A stretch of 64,000 bases of DNA from Kitasatospora sp. NBC_01287. Lineage in GTDB: Bacteria > Actinomycetota > Actinomycetes > Streptomycetales > Streptomycetaceae. The position numbers were made by a program, and so were the translations under genes. The stretch spans positions 6,794,001 to 6,858,000 of the forward strand of contig NZ_JAPEPB010000001.1 in assembly GCF_026340565.1 (NCBI RefSeq), read 5' to 3'. Below the pieces are notes generated by a model. That model had not been told where the DNA came from. It saw only the letters and a list, made by a program, of their open reading frames with translations, and searched no databases. Of the stretch, positions 54,367-63,198 are shown one piece after another (position 1 is the stretch's first letter; every line of letters starts with the position of its first letter).

Positions 54367-56136
54367 TCACGCCCCTGCCTTGCTGAGGTTGGTCTTGTCC
54401 GGACCCGTGCCTTGTTCCGGGAGGTGGGTGTCGGCGTCGGCGTCGTCGGCGTGGAACTCCAGCTGGCGGCGCCGGTTGGCGATGATCCCCTCGGGGCGGA
54501 AGCGCATCAGCAGGATCAGCGCGACGCCGAAGGCGAGCAGCTGGTAGTTCTGCAGGAAGGAGAGCTTCTCGGGGATCAGGTAGAGCAGCGAGGCGCCGAG
54601 CAGCGGGCCGCTGACGGTGCCCATGCCGCCCAGCACGACGGCGGCGAGCAGGAAGGCGGAGTTGGGCGGGGTGGAGCCGGCGAAGACGTAGGGGTCGGGG
54701 ACCACGCTGTAGGTGACGTGGGCGCTGACGGTGCCGGCCAGGCCGGCCAGCGCCGCGCCCAGGGCGAAGGCGGTCAGCTTGGTGCGGAAGCCGTTGATGC
54801 CCATGGCCTCGGCGGCGGTCTCGTCCTCGCGGATGGCGATCCAGGCGCGGCCGATCCGGGAGTTGGCGGCCCGGCTGAAGACGGCGACCACGATCAGGGT
54901 GACGATCAGCATCAGGAAGAAGTAGTTGGCGAACCGGCCGATGGTGATGGATCCGAGTTGGTGGCTGGTGCCGAGGTTGAGGCCGAAGAAGCTGATGTCG
55001 GGGATCTGCGGGATGCCGTTGGGGCCGTTGGTGATCTTCGGTCCCGAGGTGCCGTCGAGGTTCTGGACGACGATGTGGAAGATCTCTCCGAAGCCGATGG
55101 TGACGATGGCCAGGTAGTCGCCGCGCAGCCGAAGCGTCGGTGCGCCGATCAGCACGCCGAAGATCAGCGAGACGCCGGCGCCGATCAGCGCCGCTGCCCA
55201 GAAGGGCACTTGGGCGTTGTGGAACGGGGAGTAGGGGGAGCCGGAGACCAGGGCGGCCGTGTAGGCGCCGACGCCGAGGAAGGCGACGTAGCCCAGGTCG
55301 AGCAGGCCGGTGAGGCCGACCACGATGTTCAGGCCCAGGGCGACGGTGGCGAAGATCAGGATGTTGACGCCGACGTTGGCGTCGTGGTCGTTGTTCTGGG
55401 TGAGCGGGAAGAGCGCGGCGGCGGCGAAGGCGGCGGCCATCGCGAACGGGCGCTGGCGCTGCAGCAGCGCGGTGACCCGCTCGAAGAGGCCGGACTTGAG
55501 GTAGGCGGCGGCGCCGAAGCCGACCGCGATCAGGAAGCCCTCGAAGAGCTCGCCGTAGGAGGTGTCGATGCCGTAGGTGAAGAGCAGCAGGCCGGCGGCG
55601 ACCAGCACGGTGACCTGCAGGCGCTCCCGCCAGGCCGGTGCGGGCGCCGCTGGTGCGGCCCGGTGCCGGTCGGCGGGCAGCGCCAGGGAGCCGTAGAGCG
55701 CGGGCAGCACGGCGAGGCCGGCGATGACGCCGCCGGCGGTCAGGTTGGCCAGGCCGCCGAGTTCGGTGGCGATGGCGGCCAGGGTGAACCAGGTGGTGGC
55801 GAAGGCGGCCAGGGCCAGTCCGCGCAGCGCGGTGGTGTGCCCGGTGGGGGCCAGGCCGCGCAGGCCGGGGAGCTGGTGGGCGGCCAGCGCCTGGAGCAGC
55901 AGGAGCAGGCCGGTGGCGACGGTGAGCCACTGCAGGCCGCCGGGGTAGCCGGTGACGGTCAGGTCGCCGGGGAAGTCCGAGGTCCAGGTCCAGGAGAGGA
56001 AGGCGGAGGCGATGGTGAGGACGGCACCGCCGGCGGTCAGGGCGCGGGCGACGGGCGCCGGGGCGGTGCCTTCGAGCCGGGCGAGGGCGGCCGTGGTCGA
56101 GCGGCGCAGCAGGGCGAGGCTGGGGCTGGTGGTCAT
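54367..56136 (-). CDS. livM: Branched-chain amino-acid ABC permease LivM
   Basis: This is a 589-residue permease, clearly longer than the usual 300-400. The first 230 or so residues add several extra hydrophobic helices (LTIASAFLSWTW, LTVATGLLLLLQALAA, LTAGGVIAGLAVLPALYG). The LivM core follows with LGLNIVVGLTGLLDLGYVAF, PTLRLRGDYLAIVTIGFGEI and GMGTVSGPLLGASLL. The extension has no known role. It forms the channel together with LivH. Confidence 0.92.
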   Translation of the reverse strand: MTTSPSLALLRRSTTAALARLEGTAPAPVARALTAGGAVLTIASAFLSWTWTSDFPGDLTVTGYPGGLQWLTVATGLLLLLQALAAHQLPGLRGLAPTGHTTALRGLALAAFATTWFTLAAIATELGGLANLTAGGVIAGLAVLPALYGSLALPADRHRAAPAAPAPAWRERLQVTVLVAAGLLLFTYGIDTSYGELFEGFLIAVGFGAAAYLKSGLFERVTALLQRQRPFAMAAAFAAAALFPLTQNNDHDANVGVNILIFATVALGLNIVVGLTGLLDLGYVAFLGVGAYTAALVSGSPYSPFHNAQVPFWAAALIGAGVSLIFGVLIGAPTLRLRGDYLAIVTIGFGEIFHIVVQNLDGTSGPKITNGPNGIPQIPDISFFGLNLGTSHQLGSITIGRFANYFFLMLIVTLIVVAVFSRAANSRIGRAWIAIREDETAAEAMGINGFRTKLTAFALGAALAGLAGTVSAHVTYSVVPDPYVFAGSTPPNSAFLLAAVVLGGMGTVSGPLLGASLLYLIPEKLSFLQNYQLLAFGVALILLMRFRPEGIIANRRRQLEFHADDADADTHLPEQGTGPDKTNLSKAGA

Positions 56137-56155
56137 CTCTGGGTCTCCTTCGGCC

Positions 56156-57085
56156 TCAGGCCCGGTCCGCTACGCGTTCGCCGAGTAGTCCTTGCGGCCG
56201 CAGCAGCAGGACCAGGATCAGCAGGACGAAGGCCCACACGTCGGCCCAGGCGCCGCCGCCGAGTTGCTGCATGCCGGGGACGTCGGAGATGTAGGCGGTG
56301 GCCAGGGCTTCGGCGAGGCCGAGCACCAGGCCGCCGAGCATCGCGCCGTAGATGTTGCCGATGCCGCCCAGCACGGCGGCGGTGAAGGCCTTGAGGCCGG
56401 CCTGGAAGCCCATGCTGTAGTCGACCTCGCCGTAGCGCAGGCCGTAGCAGACGGCGGCGACGGCGGCGAACAGGGCGCCGATGCCGAAGGCGGTGGCGAT
56501 GATGCGGTTGGTGTCGATGCCCATCAGCTGGGCGGTGCCCGGGTCCTGGGCGGTGGCCTGCATGGCGCGCCCGGTGCGCGAGCGCTGCACGAAGAGGGCC
56601 AGGATGATCATGCAGATCGGGGCGGCGACGACGGTGAACAGGTCGCCGGACTGGATCTGGATGCTGCCCAGGTGCCAGGGCCCGGCGGCGAGTTGAGGGA
56701 AGGCGCGGGGGCTGGTGGCCTTGGGGTAGAGGTTGTGCACGGCCTGCTGGAGTGCGAGCGAGAGGCCGATGGCGGCGATCAGCGGGGCCAGCCGGGGGGC
56801 GGTGCGCAGCGGGCGGTAGGCGAAGCGCTCGGCGCCCAGTGCGATGAGGACGGAGGTCAGTGCGCCGCCTATGAGCATCAGCGGCAGGGCGAGCCAGAGG
56901 CTGGTGCCGTGCGGCAGGACGAGGTAGACGGTGAGGGCGCCGAAGCCTCCGGTCATGAAGATCTCGCCGTGGGCGAAGTTGATGAGCTGCACGATTCCGT
57001 AGACCATCGTGTAACCGATGGCGATCAGCCCGTAGGTCGAGCCTAGGAAAAGGCCGTTGGCGAGTTGTTGCGGCAGGGTGTGCAC
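56156..57085 (-). CDS. livH: Branched-chain amino-acid ABC permease LivH
   Basis: This is 309 residues from the GTG at 57085, supported by CTGGAGG; the longer frame to 57235 adds an unconserved Pro/Arg-rich stretch. Motifs are LFLGSTYGLIAIGYTMVYGI, NFAHGEIFMTGGF and GGIGNIYGAMLGGLVLGLAE. It starts 113 bp after the binding-protein gene. Confidence 0.93.
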   Translation of the reverse strand: MHTLPQQLANGLFLGSTYGLIAIGYTMVYGIVQLINFAHGEIFMTGGFGALTVYLVLPHGTSLWLALPLMLIGGALTSVLIALGAERFAYRPLRTAPRLAPLIAAIGLSLALQQAVHNLYPKATSPRAFPQLAAGPWHLGSIQIQSGDLFTVVAAPICMIILALFVQRSRTGRAMQATAQDPGTAQLMGIDTNRIIATAFGIGALFAAVAAVCYGLRYGEVDYSMGFQAGLKAFTAAVLGGIGNIYGAMLGGLVLGLAEALATAYISDVPGMQQLGGGAWADVWAFVLLILVLLLRPQGLLGERVADRA

Positions 57086-57198
57086 CGCAGCCTCCAGGTC
57101 GCTGTGCCGGCGTGGCGTGGGTCCGCGCGGGGTGGGGGGACGCGGGGCCGCGCGCGCGGGTGTGCGCGGGCGGCCCCGGGGCGGGTGGTGGGGGAGGG

Positions 57199-58422
57199 TC
57201 AGCCGGTGTAGGTGCCGGTCTTGACCGAGACCCACTTGCCGCTGGTGACCTGGTAGACGGTCAGCTGCTTGTTGGTGGTGTCGCCGTACTGGTCGAAGGA
57301 GATGTGGCCGGCGATGCCGTTGAAGTCGGCGCTCTGCACGCCGGCGACCACCTTGGCGCGGGCGTCGCTGGGAAGCTTGCCGCCGTTGGCGCTGACCACG
57401 GTGCCGACCGACTTGATGATCGCGGTGGCGGCGTCGTAGGAGTAGCCGCCGTAGGTGCCGTAGTCGCCGGGGTAGCCCTTGGACTTGTACTTGGCGACGA
57501 AGTCCTTGGCGGTGTCCAGGGTGTCGACCGGGACGCCGACCGAGGTGGCGAGGTCGCCCTCGGTGCCGGTGCCGCCGGTGGAGATGTAGGTGGCGGAGTA
57601 GATGCCGTCGCCGCCGAAGAGCGGGATGTTGGCGCCGGCGGCCTTGAGCTGCTTGGAGAGCAGCGAGGCCTCGTCGTACTGGCCGCCGTAGTAGAGCAGG
57701 TCGGCGCCGGAGGACTTGATCTTGGTGACCAGGGTGGAGAAGTCCTTGTCACCGGTGTTGACGTGGTCGGTGCCCGCGATGGCGCCGCCGTCCTTGGTGA
57801 AGGAGTCCTTGAAGATGCCGGCCAGGCCCGCGCCGTAGGTCTGCTTGTCGTCGACCACGAAGGCGTTCTTCTTGCCCGCGGCGCTGGCGTACTGGGCCGC
57901 GAAGGCGCCCTGCAGCGCGTCGGTGGTGGCGGTGCGGAAGTAGGTCGGGTACGGCCGGGTCTTCTGGCCGCTGGCCCAGTTGGGGCCCTGGGTGAGCGCG
58001 GGGTTGGTGTTGGAGGGCGAGATCTCGACCAGGTTGGCGGTCGCGAAGACCTGCTGCATGGACTGCGCCACACCGGAGTTGAGCGGGCCGACGACGCCGA
58101 GCACGCTGGAGTCGGCGACCAGCGCGGTGGCGTTCTGTTGGCCGGTGGCGGGCTGGGCCTGGTCGTCCAGCGGCTTGACCTTGAAGGTGACGCCGGGCAC
58201 CAGGTGGTTGGCGTTGGCGTCGTCCACGGCGATCTGCACGCCGTACTGGATGCCCAGGCCGGTGGCGGAGTTCTCGCCGGAGAGCGGTGCGTCCACGCCG
58301 ATGGTGACGGTCAGGCCACTGGCCGAGCTGTCGCTGGACTTGGCGCCGCGGGAGCCGCAGGCGGTGACGGTGAGCGCTCCGGTGAGGGCGATGCTCAGGA
58401 CGAGCAGTGAACGATGACGCAC
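57199..58422 (-). CDS. livK: Branched-chain amino-acid-binding lipoprotein LivK-like
   Basis: This is a 407-residue type I periplasmic-binding-fold protein. The signal peptide ends with lipobox TVTAC. IGVDAPLSGENSATGLGIQYG begins the mature domain; VVGPLNSGVAQ and FVVDDKQTYGAGLAGIFKDSF are typical of the family. It captures branched-chain amino acids or related ligands outside the membrane for LivHMGF. It is the first gene of the operon. Confidence 0.93.
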   Translation of the reverse strand: MRHRSLLVLSIALTGALTVTACGSRGAKSSDSSASGLTVTIGVDAPLSGENSATGLGIQYGVQIAVDDANANHLVPGVTFKVKPLDDQAQPATGQQNATALVADSSVLGVVGPLNSGVAQSMQQVFATANLVEISPSNTNPALTQGPNWASGQKTRPYPTYFRTATTDALQGAFAAQYASAAGKKNAFVVDDKQTYGAGLAGIFKDSFTKDGGAIAGTDHVNTGDKDFSTLVTKIKSSGADLLYYGGQYDEASLLSKQLKAAGANIPLFGGDGIYSATYISTGGTGTEGDLATSVGVPVDTLDTAKDFVAKYKSKGYPGDYGTYGGYSYDAATAIIKSVGTVVSANGGKLPSDARAKVVAGVQSADFNGIAGHISFDQYGDTTNKQLTVYQVTSGKWVSVKTGTYTG

Positions 58423-58853
58423 GAGGGTCCCCTTCTGGTCTGAAGGCTGCTGGCCGAGGGCGGCCGGCGGCCGGTTCGCGCACTGGGGCAGCCCGAACTG
58501 GTTGGCCCGATCCGGTGGCGCGGTGACTGGCCGTGACTCTAGAGGCGTCGAGCGGCGCGTGGCAGGGGTGTGGCGCTGCTGTGATTCTCTTGTTATGAGC
58601 CCCTCATGCGAATGTCTCGGATCGTGGACATTTGAGGTTCGATCAAGGCGATTGGTTTACTGGCTGATCGTCAGTGGCTGCGCGAATACCCGTGAAAGCG
58701 TCTGGTGGTGGGCTCTCTGTTCGATGAGCGGACGCGACCGTCCGCCGAGGGTGGACCGGTCGCGCGCGTCCGGAATGCGGACCTGACGCAGTGTCCACGG
58801 GGCTGTCACGTGGTGCGCGACGGGTCGGTCGTGTGCTGAGCTGATTGCCTGCG

Positions 58854-58870
58854 TGTCACACAGCGTTACA
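58854..58870. promoter_or_regulatory. Inverted repeat, candidate operator
   Basis: TGTCAC-ACAGC-GTTACA is an inverted repeat with one mismatch in 6-bp arms. On the minus strand it begins TGTAAC, resembling one half of a GlnR box, but the second half does not fit. It lies 432 bp upstream of livK. Confidence 0.35.
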
Positions 58871-58907
58871 GGCGAGGGGTGCCGGCGATTCGGCCGCGGA
58901 CACGACA

Positions 58908-58966
58908 GCGCCCCCTCGTCGGCCAGGGACCTGCCCAGTGCGGGCGGCGGCCAAACGAGGGGGCGC
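58908..58966. terminator. Terminator-like inverted repeat after thioesterase gene
   Basis: Perfect 12-bp arms (58908-58919 GCGCCCCCTCGT with 58955-58966) are separated by 35 nt that can fold further. The hairpin lies 64 bp past the stop of the minus-strand thioesterase gene, the right place for its terminator. Confidence 0.5.
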
Positions 58967-59029
58967 GGGAAGTGGGGTGCGGCGAGGTGCGGGTGGGGCC
59001 GGGCCCGGCCGGTCCGGGGTCGACAGACC

Positions 59030-59506
59030 TCAGAGGTCGCGCAGCGCGCAGGTCAGCCGGCAACTGGTCAGCCGGCGCCCGGTGTCGTCGGTGACCGCGA
59101 TCTCGTAGGTGGCGGCGGTGCGGCCCTTGAAGACGGCGGTGGCGACGCCGGTGACCAGGCCGGAGGTGGCCGAGCGGTGGTGCGTCACATTGAGGTCGAC
59201 GCCGACCGCGTAGCGGCCGGGCCCGGCGTGCAGCATCGCCCCTATCGACCCGAGCGTCTCGGCCAGCGCCGCCGAGGCGCCGCCGTGCAGCAGGCCGTAG
59301 GGCTGCTGGTTGCCCTCCACCGGCATGGTGCCGACCACCCGGTCACCGGAGGCCTCCACGATCCGGATGCCCATCTTGTCGCCGAGGGTGCCCCCGGAGA
59401 AGGTGCTGGGCTCCACGCCGAGCTTGGCGAAGTGGTCCAGCACGTCCTGCGGCACGTCGAGCTTCAACGGGGCCTGCGCGGCTTCGGTGGGGGCTTGCTC
59501 GGTCAT
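59030..59506 (-). CDS. PaaI-like hotdog-fold thioesterase
   Basis: This is a 158-residue protein with the hotdog core: QQPYGLLHGGASAALAETLGS holds the HGG motif and the catalytic acid, VGVDLNVTHHRSATSG is the central strand, and ATAVFKGRTAATYEIAVTDD the last ones. Members hydrolyse acyl- or aryl-CoA thioesters. Substrate unknown. Divergent from polA. Confidence 0.9.
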   Translation of the reverse strand: MTEQAPTEAAQAPLKLDVPQDVLDHFAKLGVEPSTFSGGTLGDKMGIRIVEASGDRVVGTMPVEGNQQPYGLLHGGASAALAETLGSIGAMLHAGPGRYAVGVDLNVTHHRSATSGLVTGVATAVFKGRTAATYEIAVTDDTGRRLTSCRLTCALRDL

Positions 59507-59630
59507 CGGTCATCTCTCCTGATCGCCGGTGATCGCCGGTCGTGATCGCCTTTCGTGATCGTACGACCGGCGGTGCCCGCCGTGCTGGCGGGCCCGCTCG
59601 TGGCTGGTCCTGGATGTCGGTGGGGCGCCC

Positions 59631-59636
59631 TAGGAT
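59631..59636 (+). promoter_or_regulatory. Candidate -10 of polA
   Basis: TAGGAT fits TAnnnT and lies 41 bp before the polA GTG. No good -35 is seen. Confidence 0.4.
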
Positions 59637-59677
59637 CGAGGGCGGAGTTGCTGGATCGGCTAGGAACGGACGTTGAC

Positions 59678-62431
59678 GTGGCGCAGCGGAGTGCGGGGCA
59701 GAGCGCGGGCAGTACGGGCGACGCGGCCGGGGCGCGGCCCCGGCTGATGCTGCTCGACGGCCATTCCCTGGCGTACCGGGCGTTCTACGCCCTGCCGGTG
59801 GAGAACTTCAACACCGCCACCGGGCAGCCGACCAACGCGGTCTACGGCTTCGCCTCGATGGTGGCCAACACCGTGCGCGACGAGGCGCCCACCCACCTCG
59901 CGGTGGCCTTCGACGTGTCGCGCAAGACCTTCCGCTCCGAGGAGTTCCCGGACTACAAGGCCAACCGGGCCAAGACGCCGGACGAGTTCCGCAGTCAGAT
60001 CGGCCTGATCGGCGAGCTGCTGGACGCCATGAAGGTGCCCCGGCTCTCGCTGGAGGGCTTCGAGGCCGACGACATCATCGCCACCCTGGCCACCGCCGCC
60101 GAGGCGGCCGGGTTCGAGGTGCTGATCGTCACCGGCGACCGGGACGCGCTCCAGCTGGTCACCGAGCACACCACGGTGCTCTACCCCACCAAGGGCGTCT
60201 CCGAGCTGACCCGCTACACCCCCGAGAAGGTCGCCGAGAAGTACGGCGTGACGCCGAGCCAGTACCCCGACCTGGCGGCGCTGCGCGGCGACCCGTCGGA
60301 CAACCTGCCCGGCATCCCCGGCGTCGGTGAGAAGACGGCGGCCAAGTGGGTCAACCAGTTCGGCTCCTTCGACGAGCTGGTGGCCCGGGCCGACGAGGTC
60401 AAGGGCAAGATCGGCGAGAAGCTGCGCGAGCACCTGGACTCGGTCAAGCGCAACCGGGTGCTCACCGAGCTGGTCCGCGACGTCGAGCTGCCGCTGGGCG
60501 TGGCCGAGCTGGGCCGCGAGCCCTTCGACCGGGAGGCCGTCGGGCAGCTGATGGAGTCCCTGGAGTTCCGCAACCCCAACTTCCGCGAGCGGGTCTTCGC
60601 GCTGGACGTCGGCGCCGTGCGGGAGTCCGCCGAGCCGGCCGCCGCTCCCGGCATCGAGGTGGCCGGCGAGCTGCTGACCGGGCCGGGCGCGCTGGTGGGC
60701 TGGCTGGCCGAGCACGCCGCGGGCCCGGCCCCGGTGGCGCTGGCCGCCGTCTACCAGTGGGCGCTGGGCAGCGGTTCGGTGCAGGAGGTGGCGCTGGCCA
60801 CCGCCGAGAGCGCCGCCTGGTTCGACCCGGCCCAGCTCGCCGAGGCGGACGAGCGGGCCTTCGCCGACTGGCTGGCCGACCCCGCCCGCCCCAAGGCGCT
60901 GCACATCGCCAAGCAGGTGATCCGCGCCTTCGCCGAGCAGGGCTGGCGCGTCGAGGGCGTCGCCGCCGACACCGCGCTCGCCGCCTACTTGGAGAAGCCG
61001 GGCCGGCGCACCTTCACCCTGGAGGTGCTCGCCGAGGAGTACCTGAGCCGGTCGCTGGCCCCCGCCGAGGTCGCCGAGAGCGGGCAGCTGGCCTTCGACG
61101 CCCCCGAGGAGGACCCGGCGGCCGGCGCCCAGGCGCTGATGGTCCAGGCCCGCACCGTGCTCGACCTGGCCGAGCTCTTCGAGGGCCGGCTGGCCGAGCA
61201 CGGCTCGGTCGAGCTGATCCGCGACATGGAGCTGCCGATCGCCGCCCTGCTGGCCCGGATGGAGCGCACCGGCATCGCCGCCGACCGCGCCTGGCTGCAG
61301 TCGCTGGAGAGCCAGTTCGCCGCCGAGATCCAGCGGGTGGTCGAGGAGGCGCACCGGGCCGCCGGGCGCGAGTTCAACCTCGGCTCGCCCAAGCAGCTGC
61401 AGGAGATCCTCTTCAACGAGCTCGGCCTGCCCAAGACCAAGAAGATCAAGACCGGCTACACCACCGACGCCGACGCGCTGACCTGGCTGGCCGCCCAGAG
61501 CGACAACGAGCTGCCGGTCATCCTGCTGCGCCACCGCGACCAGGCCAAGCTGCGCACCACGGTCGAGGGCCTGCTCAAGACCGTCTCGCCGCAGGGCCGG
61601 ATCCACACCACCTTCAACCAGATGGTCGCCGCCACCGGCCGTCTCTCCTCGCAGGACCCGAACCTGCAGAACATCCCGGTCCGCACCGAGGAGGGCCGCC
61701 TGATCCGGCGCGCCTTCGTGGTCGGCGAGGGGTACGAGTCGCTGCTGACGGCCGACTACTCGCAGATCGAGCTGCGGATCATGGCCCACCTCTCCGAGGA
61801 CGCGGCGCTGATCGAGGCCTTCGCCAGCGGCGAGGACCTGCACACCACGGTCGCCTCCTCGGTCTTCGGCGTGGCGCGCGAGCAGGTCGACGCGGAGATG
61901 CGCCGCAAGATCAAGGCGATGTCCTACGGCCTGGCCTACGGACTCTCCGCCTTCGGGCTCTCGCAGCAGCTGGGCATCAAGCCCGCGGAGGCGCAGGGCC
62001 TGATGGACACCTACTTCGAGCGCTTCGGCGGCATCCGCGAGTACCTGCACCGGGTGGTCGAGGAGGCCCGCGCCACCGGGTACACCGAGACCCTGCTCGG
62101 CCGCCGCCGCTACCTGCCCGACCTGACCAGCGACAACCGCCAGCGCCGCGAGATGGCCGAGCGGATGGCGCTCAACGCACCCGTGCAGGGCTCGGCCGCC
62201 GACATCGTCAAGATCGCCATGCTCCGGGTGGACGCGGAGCTGGCGAAGGCGGAGCTGAAGTCGCGGATGTTGCTCCAGGTGCACGACGAAATCGTGCTGG
62301 AGCTGGCCCCGGGCGAGCGCGAGCCGGTGGAGGCGCTGGTGCGCGAGCAGATGGCCGGCGCCTACGCGCTGCGCGCCCCGCTGGACGTCTCGGTCGGCGT
62401 CGGCCCCAACTGGGAGGCGGCGGCGCACTGA
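59678..62431 (+). CDS. polA: DNA polymerase I
   Basis: This is a 917-residue protein. The 5'-3' nuclease domain starts with LMLLDGHSLAYRAFYALP and has FEADDIIATLA and LPGIPGVGEKTAAKWV. The middle 3'-5' exonuclease-like domain (about 310-520) lacks the usual DEDD residues by eye, as in other actinobacterial PolA. The polymerase domain shows DYSQIELRIMAHLSEDAAL, RRKIKAMSYGLAYGLS and VHDEIVLEL. It removes primers and fills gaps. The GTG at 59678 follows GGAACGGA. Its 3' end overlaps the GNAT gene by 70 bp. Confidence 0.96.
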   Translation: MAQRSAGQSAGSTGDAAGARPRLMLLDGHSLAYRAFYALPVENFNTATGQPTNAVYGFASMVANTVRDEAPTHLAVAFDVSRKTFRSEEFPDYKANRAKTPDEFRSQIGLIGELLDAMKVPRLSLEGFEADDIIATLATAAEAAGFEVLIVTGDRDALQLVTEHTTVLYPTKGVSELTRYTPEKVAEKYGVTPSQYPDLAALRGDPSDNLPGIPGVGEKTAAKWVNQFGSFDELVARADEVKGKIGEKLREHLDSVKRNRVLTELVRDVELPLGVAELGREPFDREAVGQLMESLEFRNPNFRERVFALDVGAVRESAEPAAAPGIEVAGELLTGPGALVGWLAEHAAGPAPVALAAVYQWALGSGSVQEVALATAESAAWFDPAQLAEADERAFADWLADPARPKALHIAKQVIRAFAEQGWRVEGVAADTALAAYLEKPGRRTFTLEVLAEEYLSRSLAPAEVAESGQLAFDAPEEDPAAGAQALMVQARTVLDLAELFEGRLAEHGSVELIRDMELPIAALLARMERTGIAADRAWLQSLESQFAAEIQRVVEEAHRAAGREFNLGSPKQLQEILFNELGLPKTKKIKTGYTTDADALTWLAAQSDNELPVILLRHRDQAKLRTTVEGLLKTVSPQGRIHTTFNQMVAATGRLSSQDPNLQNIPVRTEEGRLIRRAFVVGEGYESLLTADYSQIELRIMAHLSEDAALIEAFASGEDLHTTVASSVFGVAREQVDAEMRRKIKAMSYGLAYGLSAFGLSQQLGIKPAEAQGLMDTYFERFGGIREYLHRVVEEARATGYTETLLGRRRYLPDLTSDNRQRREMAERMALNAPVQGSAADIVKIAMLRVDAELAKAELKSRMLLQVHDEIVLELAPGEREPVEALVREQMAGAYALRAPLDVSVGVGPNWEAAAH

Positions 62432-62937
62432 AGCTCCTTGCGCAGCACCGTGCTGAGGTAGTTGGTGGCCGCCCAGTCGTAGCTGCCGATCGGGCGGTAG
62501 CCGCGGCGGGCGTACCAGCCCAGTAGCTCGGTGGCGGTGGACGAGGTGTCGATCACCACGCGGCGGCTGCCCAGTTCGGCCAGCCGCCGCTCGGCCAGCT
62601 CCAGCAGCCGGTTCCCCAGGCCGGTGCCGCGCTGCTCGGGCAGCACCGCGAGCTGCCAGAACGACCCGGACCCGGGCTCGCGCGGATATCCCTGGGGCTT
62701 GCGGTCGGTGGCGGAGAGCGTCACCGTGCCCAGCGGCGCCCCGTCCGCGCCCACCGCCAACCAGCACTCGCCCTTGCCCAGTCGGTGGGCGGTGTCCCGC
62801 TCGCTCTGGTAGGAGGCGAGGAACACCCGCCCGGCGGCGGCGTGTTCGGCGTAGGCCCGGTGCAGCAGCGCGGTCAACTCGGCCACGGAGTCGCAGGCTT
62901 CGTCGAACCGGCGCAGGGTGCTCTCGTGAACGGTCAT
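62362..62937 (-). CDS. GNAT family N-acetyltransferase
   Basis: This is 191 residues from the ATG at 62937 (MTVHESTLRRFDEA). The acetyl-CoA-binding segment is LAVLPEQRGTGLGNRLLEL (Q/RxxGxG/A motif), followed by VVIDTSSTATELLGWYARRG. The acceptor is unknown. The last 23 codons overlap the 3' end of convergent polA. The promoter at 62944 makes a leaderless transcript likely. Confidence 0.9.
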   Translation of the reverse strand: MTVHESTLRRFDEACDSVAELTALLHRAYAEHAAAGRVFLASYQSERDTAHRLGKGECWLAVGADGAPLGTVTLSATDRKPQGYPREPGSGSFWQLAVLPEQRGTGLGNRLLELAERRLAELGSRRVVIDTSSTATELLGWYARRGYRPIGSYDWAATNYLSTVLRKELQCAAASQLGPTPTETSSGARSA

Positions 62938-62943
62938 GCGGGC

Positions 62944-62973
62944 AGGGTAGATTGAGCACGGTCCAGGTGTCAG
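62944..62973 (-). promoter_or_regulatory. Promoter of GNAT gene, leaderless type
   Basis: On the minus strand CTGACA (62973-62968), 18 nt, and TACCCT (62949-62944) form a near-consensus vegetative promoter. The -10 ends 6 nt before the ATG and no ribosome site is present. Confidence 0.65.
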
Positions 62974-63013
62974 GGGGATTACGGCTGGACGGGGCGCGGG
63001 CCGGGCAGCTGAT

Positions 63014-63136
63014 CGGCGGACGGGCGAGGCGCGAGGCCGCGACGCGGCCCGGCTGCGCGAGCACCCGAACATCATCACCATCCACGACCTCGTCCATGCC
63101 GCCGCCCTCCCGAGCGGCCCCGGCCGTCACCGCTGA
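63014..63136 (+). pseudogene. Ser/Thr protein kinase remnant
   Basis: The plus frame encodes EARGRDAARLREHPNIITIH followed by DLV and a stop at 63134. This matches the region of bacterial Ser/Thr kinases around the HPNIVxxHD segment. Catalytic loop and most of the N-lobe are absent, so only a fragment of about 40 codons is left. Confidence 0.5.
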
Positions 63137-63198
63137 CGGGGGACCAGGTCCTGCCGGATCGGGCCGCCTCACGCGTGGAGCCTCACGGTCGGCCGTGG

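Larger units (their letters stand above)
58423..59029. other. Intergenic region upstream of livK
   Basis: This 607-bp region has no credible gene; the short frames have no homology I recognise. It should hold the livK promoter on the minus strand (an AT-richer stretch lies at 58570-58700), plus the inverted repeats at 58854 and 58908. Confidence 0.6.

Noticed and set aside
58854..58870. GlnR box upstream of livK
   Set aside because: One half fits on the minus strand but the GaAAc half does not; kept only as a weak inverted repeat.
59660..63172. An 1170-residue open frame opposite polA and beyond
   Set aside because: It is an antisense shadow spanning polA, GNAT and a kinase remnant, with no recognisable domain; the opposite strand carries clear enzymes.
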